Source of the DNA: Gloeopeniophorella convolvens
Taxonomy: Eukaryota > Basidiomycota > Agaricomycetes > Russulales
DNA: 14,107 nucleotides
Assembly (NCBI GenBank): GCA_022496205.1
Contig: WTXD01000268.1
Span: forward strand, 1-14,107
Direction: 5' to 3'
Shown: piece after piece, positions 1 through 8,127 of the stretch
Position numbering within the stretch: position 1 is the first letter of the stretch
Layout: each line of letters starts with the position of its first letter
Program-made: the position numbers and the translations under genes
The notes under the pieces: generated by a model
Database searches by the model: none
The model's input: the letters and a program-made list of their open reading frames with translations, nothing else
What the model was told of the DNA's origin: nothing

Positions 1-2
1 AC

Positions 3-851
3 CTCCGCTTCGTGATCGACATCGAGAACGACGATCTTGACCCGCGCGCAACGCTACTGTGCGCCGTTACGCATACCATCGCTTCACCGCTTTTCCCTAC
101 CACCAGCCCTGCGCACCAACGCACGGTCCTCGCACTCTTCCACGAAACGCCACCCAGCGCAGCATCCTTCACTACGCTTGCAAGCCTCCCGCTCGTCACG
201 CTACGAACGCTCACGGCGTCCCTGCGCGCGAAGGCCCTGCACGAGCACGAGGCTGCACTTTGGACGGCCGCGCTGCGCTATGCCGAGCGTGCGGGCGCGG
301 CCGCCGCGCAGAGGGATGCGTTGCGGGACGCACTGGAGGAGGCTGAGCGTTGTGCAGCGCGCGCGCGCGAATGGGAGTGGGAAGATATGGTCGGCGGGTG
401 GGTGCAGAGGAGCCTCGCAGATGGGCGCCCCCAAAAGCGTGCTCGACGCACGACAGATGGCGCCGAGCGGGCGCGGACAGGGCGGCGGGCGCCCTTATCT
501 CGCGCGACGTCTGTCTCGGCGTCGGTGGCGTCAACGCCGCCGCTGTCGTCTGCCTCATCTTCATCCTCGTCTTCGACATCCTTGGCGCCGTCGCGCGGGG
601 AGTCGCCGGAGGTCGAGGTGCTGGATGAGGATGCGGCACAGCGCGTGGCCCGAAGGCGGTCGTCGGCGATGTTCCGGTCGGTGCTCGCGGACGCACTCAA
701 GACGCGGACGGACCTCAATGTCAAGCGGCGCGCCTCGCTGCGCTTCGAGCGGCGGTATTCGTCGGACTCCGAAGCCGAAGAGGAAGAAGAGCAGGCTCCG
801 GCTCTGCCAAGCGACGGCGATGTCTTGGATTTGTTCGCGTACCCAGACTGA
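3..851 (+). CDS. hypothetical Ser-rich basic protein, 5' partial
   Basis: The frame is open from the left edge (the codons before GTG at 12 read Leu-Arg-Phe), so the true start lies outside the window; it ends at TGA 849-851. About 282 residues are visible. The first ~70 residues look folded. Then comes a long Ala/Arg/Glu-rich helix, possibly coiled coil, from about residue 75 to 130 (ending in EWEWEDM). Next is a basic patch with KRARR that resembles a nuclear localisation signal, a poly-Ser linker, a second conserved-looking basic stretch, and an acidic run of Glu before a hydrophobic end (VLDLFAYPD). High third-position GC supports this frame over the two overlapping open frames. I do not recognise the family. 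A nuclear role is inferred only from the basic patch. Confidence 0.7.
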   Translation, partial: LRFVIDIENDDLDPRATLLCAVTHTIASPLFPTTSPAHQRTVLALFHETPPSAASFTTLASLPLVTLRTLTASLRAKALHEHEAALWTAALRYAERAGAAAAQRDALRDALEEAERCAARAREWEWEDMVGGWVQRSLADGRPQKRARRTTDGAERARTGRRAPLSRATSVSASVASTPPLSSASSSSSSSTSLAPSRGESPEVEVLDEDAAQRVARRRSSAMFRSVLADALKTRTDLNVKRRASLRFERRYSSDSEAEEEEEQAPALPSDGDVLDLFAYPD

Positions 852-1067
852 GGATCTGAGCTTGTGTTGATTTAGTTAACTTTCTTGTCTTGTCGCATTT
901 CAGGCTACCTTATTCCATCATACATTTGTACACGTACACAGGTCAATTCATTATTTGTACACTCACGAAACGACGCACGGCCTGCGATCAATCGGTGACG
1001 CCGAGCGCCTGCCAAAGAGACAAAGTCACGGCCCGGGACACCGATATTGACCTTGATACGACCCGCT
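852..1067. other. short intergenic spacer between two + genes
   Basis: The spacer is AT-richer than its flanks and starts with a T-rich stretch just after the upstream stop. It holds the 3' UTR of the first gene and the promoter/5' UTR of the small gene starting at 1068. No clear TATA box or further ORF is visible. Confidence 0.5.
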
Positions 1068-1467
1068 ATGTCGACCGCCGCTGGCAAGACGAAGCCAAAC
1101 CCGCTCAGCCTCGAGGACACACTGCGTGACCTCGCTATATTGCGCGCATCCGATGTAGACCTCTCCGCCATCCTCGCCTCCACTGCACCAGGGTCCGTAC
1201 CCACATCAGCGCCCAGCACCGACACGCCGACTAAAGTAGATGAATCCGTCGCGCGCTCGTATGAATTCGTGCGCGAGGCGCGCGCGGCGATAAAGATCAA
1301 GAACAGGGCGACGCAGAGGCGCAGGGCGAGCGTGTGGATGACGTGCGGAATAAGCTTGAGGACGTGGTGGCGGGGCTGCAGGGCTCCTGAGCTATTCCAA
1401 GGTGAGCGACCGCGAGCTACCTGCACTGCCGCGCCAGGTGGATCAATCGGTGAAGAGCGTCGCATGA
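1068..1467 (+). CDS. small helical hypothetical protein with two -1 frame breaks
   Basis: The start is ATG 1068 (MSTAAGKTKPNP). The opening reads NPLSLEDTLRDLAILRASD, then a Ser/Thr/Pro linker, then SYEFVREARAAIKIKN. The frame then slips near GGG 1306-1308 (AAA 1292-1294 is an alternative site) into DAEAQGERVDDVRNKLEDV. A second slip at GGG 1381-1383 avoids the TGA at 1388 and continues as LLSYSKVSDRELPALPRQ to TGA 1465-1467. With one base restored at each site the length becomes 402 nt, or 133 residues. Continuity of coding-like, GC3-rich, charged helical sequence across both sites is the evidence. As written, the sequence gives either a protein ending at 1682 in a non-coding-like frame or, with only the first slip, one ending at 1390. 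No domain is recognised; the middle could form a coiled coil. Confidence 0.6.
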
Positions 1468-1487
1468 TCCGCAGGCCCGCTTCCAAT

Positions 1488-2029
1488 TCACGCTCCAAGT
1501 TGCGCCGCTTCTGCCCGGCAGGCGTGTGCGCGCGTTTGGATATGGGCTTGGGCGGACTCGAGGTCGGGCGGCGGGCGGTCAAAGGGCGCAAGCCCGATGT
1601 GGCGCATGGCGCTGGGTGTTCGAGCGCGGACGTTGCGCACGCAGAGCTAGAGTCGGCTCACCTGCCGGGGTGTGATATATGATAGTTGTCTGTTGGTAGA
1701 TAAGGCACGCGCGCGGCGCGAGTTCATATCCGCTAGCGTAGATCCATGACAAAGGATATCTTCTAGCCTCGAGGCTACCGCGAGGCGCTCACGCGCTACG
1801 AAGCGCCATAAATGGCAAGGGTGCCCGCAGTGACGCCATTGCGGCCGGGCACACTGAGAGGAGCGACAGCGGGCCTGAACCGCGTGTTGTGCGCGAGGCT
1901 GCGGACCTTGGGATGGGTGTCAACGTTGGGCGGCGGGGGCGCAGGTGCGGTGGCCACGGCGTGGCTATCGCAGCGCAGAAGGAGAGAATCGTTGGACGTC
2001 GGCATCGATAAGACGGCGACGGCGTGCAA
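1488..2029 (-). pseudogene. possible small gene or decayed gene on minus strand
   Basis: Reading leftwards from ATG 2029 (or ATG 2005, MPTSNDSLLLRCDS) the frame runs to a TAG near 1797. If one base is missing around 1800-1803, it continues as FVARERLAVASRLEDIL and later SYITPRQVSRL. It then meets one in-frame TAG near 1650, and beyond that reads MRHIGLAPFDRPPPDL to TGA 1490-1488. The flanking frames look coding-like, the end is convergent with the small + gene (20 bp apart), and the 5' end would be divergent from the ABC gene. The frame break plus the internal stop fit a decayed gene, sequence errors or a wrong model. No family is recognised. This is a weak call. Confidence 0.25.
1764..1777. 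repeat. 14-nt perfect palindrome
   Basis: TAGCCTCGAGGCTA is identical to its reverse complement. It lies inside the weak minus-strand candidate, and its function is unknown. Confidence 0.4.
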
Positions 2030-2235
2030 GCGAAGTTCTGATCAACTCTGTTCACGTTGTTAACTCTTGTTGTGTTGAGCCGGTGCGGCACAGGACCAAT
2101 CCACGACTTTAAAGGCGCGTGTCGACGCGTCCGCCCGTTCTCACGCGCCTTCGTCGCGGACCGCATCCTCTCCCCCTTTTTCTCTCTTTTCTTTCTCTTT
2201 CCTCTGACGCTCACGACCCCCCGGCGACGACAATC
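2030..2235. promoter_or_regulatory. upstream region of the ABC transporter gene with pyrimidine tract
   Basis: About 200 nt lie between the candidate minus gene and the ABC start codon. A TTTAAA element sits at 2108-2113 and a long CT-rich tract at about 2167-2206, just before the coding start. Such tracts are common near transcription starts in basidiomycetes. If the minus-strand candidate is real, this is a divergent promoter. Confidence 0.45.
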
Positions 2236-5200
2236 ATGACAACGATCGCGGCCTCCGACGGCGCGATCAGCCTTGCGCTCTTTGCGCTCAGGGTCATTTC
2301 CCCTGTCCTCGTCCTCTTTACTACAATCTCTCTCCTAGCCACACGACCCCTCCCCCGCAGGAGCCCTCTCCCATTATCTCGGTTGTCGTCGCCGCTCGTG
2401 TTCCCCGTCGTGCTCTCATCTTGTCATGCCTGTCTCTTTCTGCTTTCACCTACCTCTTCGACGGCCTTGTTTTTGTTATTTACGCCGTCCTCAACAAGTA
2501 CTGGCCGCAGCACACCGGCATAGACTTTAACGCTCTCGTTGGTCTCGTTGCCTTCGCCGGCCTCGCCGCTCTGGGAAGCTGGAAGGATGTCAAGGGTGTC
2601 GACGTCTGGTTCCTCAAGAGAGTGAAAATTTCAATCATTCTTTCCTTGATTCTGGACGCGGCATTGGTCGTCCTCTATGGGACTTCCATGCCCAAGGATC
2701 GTGTGTACCACCTCTCTCCGTTTTGCACGGAAGCTGAATGCGCTTCATCACTAGATCACTCCCATCCATATCCCTTCCCGTACACCATTCCGACCCTGCT
2801 TCATTTTGTCTTCCCTACTTTCCGCATCCTTCTCCTTGTTCCCCTTTTCTTTGGGTTGATAAACCCCGTCATTACGTACACCGCGATCGCGTCTGCCGAG
2901 ACGTTCGAAAGCGAGCCGACGTCTACGTCACTCTTACTTCCTCCCGAGGCAGGCGTTAACGCTTCGACTGGTCTCAGTGTTGGCGCGGCGAATGGCAGCA
3001 AGTACGGACGTTCCACAGCACCATCTCTGCACCCACCACGGCGTCCGTGCCAGTGACTCGCCCCCAAACGCCTGATGGCACGGCGAGTAAGATCAAGGTG
3101 CGTGCTGCACAGCATTGGGCGCAGGTGGATGACTCATTACGTATCCGCAGCCCGCACCCAAGGAAAAGGAGCTGGACCTTGACCCATCGTGGGGCGAGAT
3201 ACTCCGACGCTTGCGGCGCGTTACGCCTTACCTTTGGCCGAAGAAGAGCCGTGCGCTCCAGGGCGTTGCCGTGCGTACTGCTCTAGTTCCGTGATCGAGT
3301 GTTTTGGATTCACGCGCTGCTGTAGTTGCTTTGTGGGGCTTTACTCGTCGTTGGCCGCGCAATCAACCTCGCAGTCCCCTTCCTGTTTGCTGAGTTGGTG
3401 GCCGTGTTTGAGAAGGACAACGGAAGCTCGCCTTGGCCCTACCTCTTTGGATATGTTGCTCTCCGCTTCTTGCAGAGCAGCGGTGGATTGTCTGCACTTC
3501 GCGATGTGCGTCAAGTGTTCGCCGCTCCGGACGTCTTTGCTGATTGATGTTTTTCAGACCCTCTGGGCCCCCGTGATGCAGTACTCGGATCGTGGTGCGT
3601 ATCTACGCGGGCTATGTTCGGTTTTGATGCTGATGACGGATGCAGAGATGTCGCAGCTCTCCTTTGACCACCTTCTCAACTTGTCCTTCGCGTGGCACAC
3701 TCGCCGCAAGACTGGTGAGGTACTCCGCATCCTTGATCGTGGTGCTGCTATCAACAACGCGCTTGAAGTATGATCAACTCTCCACTGTCCGTTCTGAGTG
3801 ATACTCATGTATCTGTTTGGCAGCTTCTACTCTTCAACATTATCCCGACATTTGTTGATATCGTTATTGCACTCGTCGTGTTCACCTTCGTGCTCGACTG
3901 GACTCTCGCATTGGTGATCTTCTTCGTCATGGTCGCATACAGTCAGTGTTCACCCAAAGCAGCATACCTTTGATGCTTACCCGCTTTCGTTCAGTCATGG
4001 CTAGTGTCATTCTTACCAGGTGGCGCACAAAGCTGCGGCGTGCCATGAACGACCGTGACACAGTGCGTCTTCTTGGGCTGCAACCAGTATAGCTACTCAA
4101 AGGGTTACAGATCACGCGCGGGATCCACACTGATTGCCTCCTGAACTATGAGACGGTCAAGTACTTCAATGGTGAGGCCCACGAAGGTGAGCGCTACCGC
4201 GGCGCCATCCGGGAGTATCAGACTCTTGAATACCGTGTCATTGGTGAGTGACATCATGTGGCTTAGAACCCTAGTCGCCCTGATGCGACATGCCAAAAGC
4301 GTCGATGAACTTGCTCAACTTGGTGCAAAGCTTCATTATCGTAAGCTATGTTTATTCCAGAACTATTGAGCCGAGCTGAGCCAATACCTTTGGTAGACTG
4401 TCGGTTTACTGGTCGGGTCCATGATTGTTGCACACCGTGTTGTGAACGGCTTGCTCAAGCCTAAAGATTTCGTGTTCTTCATCACGTACCTGGCTCAGGT
4501 ATGCGTTCTTGCCGCACCGCACGATGCACATGTTAATGGTACCACAGCTCTATGGGCCGCTCAATATGCTTGGATACATCTACCGCTCCATCAACCAGTC
4601 TCTGGTTGACACCGAGAAGCTGCTCAAACTCCTGAATGAACCTACCGATGTCAACGATAAGCCCAGTGCCCCCGACCTTGTTGTTTCAAACGGAGAGATC
4701 GAATTCGGTAAGCGTCATGTGTCTTGTTCCCTTGTCTGTACAGTTTCTAAACAAGTCACAGACAACGTTAGCTTTACGTATGATGGCCGTCAGCCCGCCC
4801 TCCGTGGCGTTTCCTTCCGGGTTCCGAAAGGCGGTTCCGTGGCCTTAGTTGGCGAGTCAGGCGCGGGCAAGTCGACGGTTCTTCGTCTTCTCTACCGGTT
4901 CTATGATTTGAAGGAGGGCGAAGGTCGCATCCTTGTCGACGGGCAAGATATCCGCGATGTGACGCAAGCCAGCCTTCGCAAGGCCATCGGTGTGGTTCCT
5001 CAGGACTCTGTACTCTTCAACGCGAGCATTGCGTACAATATTGGGTGCGTGTTTCTCATACTTATGTATGTTCCGGCCTTTGACGTGGGTACTGATGGCG
5101 GATCTTGCAGGTACGGGAAGTTCGGCGCGAGCCAAGATGAGCTGGAAGATGCGGCGAAAGCGGCGCAGATGCATGACCGTATCATGACGTTCCCCGATGG

Positions 5201-6497
5201 GTACGACACCAAGGTCGGCGAGCGTGGAATTAGGCTCAGCGGCGGCGAGAAGCAACGTGTGGCCATCGCACGTACCCTGCTGAAGAATCCCCCCATTCTG
5301 CTGCTTGATGAGGCTACCAGGTTTGCGCTCATATCCCAAGTGGCCTATCTATGAGTGAATAACGCCTCTATCGCAGCGCTCTGGACACTTCCACGGAACG
5401 CGACATCCAGAAGGCTCTACAGAACCTTGTCCAGGGGCGCTCTTCGCTATCTATTGCCCACCGCCTGTCGGTACGTCTTGTTTTCGTCTCTTTCCGCGTC
5501 TAGAACCTGGCGCCCTGACCCACATTTCATTCCAATCTTAGACTATTGCTAGTGCAGACTTGTGAGCCATTCCTGTCTAACTTCTTTGACGTGTACTTAG
5601 TGCGACCGTAGGATTCTCGTTCTCAAGGATGGCCAGGTCGCGGAGCAAGGAACGCACAAGCAGCTTCTCGAACTCAACGGCATTTTCGCGGCCATGTGGG
5701 CGGAGCAGGTTTCTGCGACAGAGGAACAGCCAGCCTACAGTGCGCCCGTCGAAGCAGTCAGCGGTTACCAGATCGACGATGCGGCTCCCGCCCCCGATGA
5801 GCCCGTGACTGCGGAGCTTGATGCCGCGCCCACACAAGACACGGCAGAACCACCCGTGGAAGCTTTAGAGGCGCCCGTAGACACCGCGCCCGCCCAGGAC
5901 ATTACCCCAGAAGACTCCGCCCCCCAGGCAAAGCCCTCACCCGACGCAGTGGCCACTGTTTCCCAAGTCGACGATGCCCCTGTTGCCTTCCCTTCGTCTG
6001 ATGTAGACGATGCCCCCGCCACCGATCATGTTCAGCCTGAGGTTGCCCCTGTTGCCTTCCCACCGTCCGACTCTGCGCCCGTTGCATTCCCTGGTGGTGT
6101 GTCTGACGAGGCGGCCTCCCAGAAGGCTCCTTCGGGAACGCAAAGTCCTGGCATCACATTCGCGCCAGAAGTGAGCACACCCGAGCGCACCGGCACCCCC
6201 GACCCCGACGCGGAGCCGAAGCGCAAGCGCATCTCGTCGCAGAACTTCCAGCGACTCGCACGACGTATCTCCGTGACGACGCGACGCGCCGGTTCGGCAA
6301 CGGGCATCCCGATTCTCCAGAACTTGCGCCGCGACTCATCGTCCGCATCAGCGTCGGCAGCGGGCTCCGTGCAGGCCTCGGCAGACGATGCGGCGCCCAA
6401 GGCGTCGACCGAGTCGCCTGCTCCGAGCGTGCAGAGTGAGCCGGATGATAAGACGAAGAAAAAGAAGGACAAGAAGAAGAGGCGGACCCTCATCTGA
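2236..6497 (+). CDS. hmt1: HMT1/ABCB6-type half-size ABC transporter, 16 exons, two frame breaks in exon 1
   Basis: Exons: 2236-3097, 3151-3270, 3326-3505, 3558-3594, 3646-3767, 3824-3941, 3995-4062, 4111-4243, 4300-4340, 4397-4498, 4548-4707, 4762-5044, 5111-5320, 5377-5470, 5542-5561, 5612-6497. Exon 1 needs one extra base at two places (C run 2352-2356, GG 3006-3007); it then has 864 nt and the protein 1145 residues. About five N-terminal membrane segments (TMD0) precede a six-helix TMD with family-typical MQYSDREMSQLSF and [17 protein letters not shown]. The NBD is complete: Walker [10 protein letters not shown] (~679-687), Q-loop Gln 729, signature LSGGE (~785), Walker B ILLLDEA (~805), H-loop His 841. 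Known members sit in the vacuolar membrane and move phytochelatin, glutathione or metal conjugates; the substrate here is inferred. S. pombe Hmt1 has about 830 residues; the excess is a Pro/Ala/Glu-rich tail ending in a Lys-rich stretch. Confidence 0.9.
5739..6494 (+). other. low-complexity C-terminal extension of the ABC transporter
   Basis: Beyond the end of the nucleotide-binding domain (around [10 protein letters not shown]), exon 16 encodes about 250 residues rich in Ala, Pro, Asp, Glu and Ser. A peptide APVAFP occurs three times. At DNA level there is an exact 17-nt repeat at 5976-5992 and 6045-6061, and a diverged third copy at 6075-6091, all in frame. A Ser/Arg-rich middle ([14 protein letters not shown]) is followed by a terminal Lys/Arg run ([10 protein letters not shown]). 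The extension is predicted to be disordered and cytosolic. Confidence 0.75.
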
Positions 6498-6928
6498 GTG
6501 GGCGTGCTGCCCTGTTCTTGTGGACGCGGGAGCTTCTGATTCCCCAGCAACCCTATCTCACACATCTACCTCGTATTGCACATTCCACATATTTTCTCGT
6601 CCCCTACGTACCCCGTTCTGTTTTCCGACCACACTCAACCTACTCCGTGATGACCTCTCTCCATGCTATCATTGCTTTCTCCCCCTCCCGTACCTGCCTG
6701 CTTTGCTTTCAATTTGACGACCGGATCTATGACCACCTCTCTAATGACCGATATCCCTGCACTTCTGAGTTGTTGTACAGCATCCTATTACACGCTGCTT
6801 TTACACCTTCCATGCCATGGTTCTGCGCAGAAGCGCTTCAGCCAAACGGGGTAGTCCGGTGACCAGGGCCTAGAAGTGCCGAAGCATCGGACGGTGTTTG
6901 AAGCGGAGTCTGGAAATCGGGGGCGGAG

Positions 6929-6936
6929 TATATAGC
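6929..6936 (+). promoter_or_regulatory. TATA box of the glycine-rich RNA-binding protein gene
   Basis: GTATATAG lies 174 nt before the start codon, in a GC-rich setting and upstream of a CT-rich leader. This arrangement is typical of a strongly expressed fungal gene. The assignment is by position and sequence only. Confidence 0.55.
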
Positions 6937-7092
6937 CTTCGCTGACGCGCGGTTGTTCCGGACCACGGTCGCACGACCCCTCGTCTCTCACCCTCACCCG
7001 TCCCGTTCCCGTTTTCCGTCCCCCTTTTCCCAGTCTTTTTCCGTCTGTCTCGGTTGCAGTTCCGGTCAGGTCTCAGTTTCGTTGTATTATCG

Positions 7093-7108
7093 CAGTCCGT
7101 CAGTCCGT
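7093..7108 (+). repeat. tandem CAGTCCGT pair abutting the start codon
   Basis: Two perfect copies lie back to back (7093-7100, 7101-7108), separated from ATG 7110 by one base. A third copy at 7135-7142 lies inside the 5' splice site of intron 1. Confidence 0.7.
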
Positions 7109-7109
7109 C

Positions 7110-8127
7110 ATGTCTACGAAGATTTATGTTGGGTCAGTCCGTGCGCGCCTGTTGATTTGCTCATGTTCCGCCGCGCGCTTCCTTCGTTGTTGCCGTCGTC
7201 ATCACTCCCTGCTGACGACGACGACTGACGGGGGAAGCGCGTTGACTGATAGCGCTTGCTTTGTAATTTGTGTAGCAATCTGAGCTGGAATACCACGGAT
7301 GACACGTTGCGCGATGTCAGTCTGATCGTTATGTTTTTGTCCGCGTTCGTCGTCCTGATGTTCCCGTGTCCTGGACGCTCGTTCCGGTGTTTTCGTTGTC
7401 AGGCCTTCTCGCAGTTCGGCCAGGTCCTTGACGTACGCCTTCCCGCCCGTTGCGGTTTAAGTACCTCAGCTTGACCTTGCGCTCCCTCTCGGCTCGCCGT
7501 AACCTGCGCTCCTTTTTTACAGTCCATTGTGATGCGTGATCGCGAGACGCAGCGCTCGCGCGGTTTCGGCTTTGTCACGTACGGCACGTCCGAGGAGGCA
7601 AATTTGGCGATCAACTCGATGAACGAGCAGGAGCTCGATGGGCGCAGAATCCGTGTCAACATTGCCAACGCTCGTCCCTCCGGTGGCGGAAGTGGTGGTC
7701 TGTCTCGTTTCTTTCTATGACCATCCGGTTTACTTATAATTTCTAGGCTATGGTGGTGGCCAGGGTGGCTACAGTGGTGGTGGCAGTGGTGGAGGCTACG
7801 GAGGAGGTAGTTTTAGTGGCGGTCAGCCGGCCACCCCAGTCACATCGACTAGCCATATGCTTACCCACACAGCAGGTGGCCAGGGCGGCTACGGCGGTTC
7901 CTCCGGCGGCTACCAGCAAGGCTACGCTGCCGGCCAGCCTGCTGGTGGCTATGCTGGCCAGGGCTACGGTGGCCAGGGCGGTTTCAGCGGCCAGAGCGGG
8001 TACAGCAACCAGGGCTACCCTGCCCAGGGTGGTGAGTGGGCTATCGTGCAAGCGCGCGCGAGCTGTCAACTAAAATGCCATATACGTTACAGGCTTCCAG
8101 GGCGGCTACAGCGGCAGTGGCTACTGA
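7110..8127 (+). CDS. glycine-rich RNA-binding protein with one RRM
   Basis: Exons: 7110-7132, 7276-7315, 7403-7432, 7523-7697, 7747-7806, 7876-8031 (or from 7873), 8093-8127. The product is about 172 residues. The start MSTKIYVGNLSW carries RNP2 (IYVGNL, 5-10), and RNP1 is RGFGFVTY (44-51). The RRM ends near residue 82. The rest is Gly/Gln/Tyr-rich (QGGY, GGYGG units) and ends GGYSGSGY. This is the CIRBP/GRP7-like class, which binds RNA and is often stress- or cold-induced; that role is inferred from the family. There are no RGG triplets, so it is not an obvious substrate of the nearby arginine methyltransferase. Introns 1-3 (143, 87 and 90 nt) are long for this window and interrupt the RRM, while the later ones are 49-69 nt. 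All junctions keep phase. Confidence 0.9.
7133..7275 (+). other. long structured intron 1 of the RNA-binding protein gene
   Basis: This 143-nt intron runs from GTCAGT to TGTAG. It contains nested inverted repeats: an outer 9-bp stem, 7174-7182 with 7233-7241 (CGCGCTTCC/GGAAGCGCG), and an inner 8-bp stem, 7194-7201 with 7213-7220 (CGTCGTCA/TGACGACG) with an 11-nt loop. If retained, it adds no stop codon until TGA in exon 2, where the frame is shifted. Confidence 0.6.
7807..7875 (+). other. in-frame, stop-free intron with tandem CAGCAG acceptor
   Basis: The donor is GTAGTT after G7806, with a CTTAC branch-like site. The acceptor is tandem, AG at 7872 or at 7875. Splicing at the two sites differs by one codon. 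Retention adds 22 residues (66 nt) of non-glycine-rich sequence without a stop. Three isoforms are therefore possible. Confidence 0.6.

Larger units (their letters stand above)
6498..7109 (+). promoter_or_regulatory. ABC 3' UTR and promoter/5' UTR of the RNA-binding protein gene
   Basis: After the ABC stop the sequence is CT/AT-rich and non-coding. A TATA element (GTATATAG) lies at 6929-6936. It is followed by a pyrimidine-rich leader (about 6970-7050) and a tandem CAGTCCGT repeat directly before the ATG at 7110. No convincing ORF is present. Confidence 0.6.

Noticed and set aside
905..1591. A 228-codon minus-strand open frame
   Set aside because: Most of it is the antisense of the small + gene; composition and absence of a plausible start make it a shadow.
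1636..1650. A 15-nt intron (GTGAGC to CTCTAG) that would remove the in-frame TAG in the minus-strand candidate
   Set aside because: It is far below the 46-nt or larger introns seen elsewhere here and has no room for a branch site.
2293..2338. An intron (GT at 2293, AG at 2338) to explain the frame change in ABC exon 1
   Set aside because: It would remove a membrane helix and leave the wrong frame; adding one base in the nearby C run gives a continuous protein.
2057..2523. Alternative GTG start at 2119 for the ABC protein
   Set aside because: The extra residues are from the CT-rich leader; ATG 2236 begins a normal N-terminus in good context.
1300..3010. Programmed ribosomal frameshifting in the small gene and ABC exon 1
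   Set aside because: There is no slippery heptamer or common signal at the sites, several events would be needed per protein, and run-length loss explains all of them.
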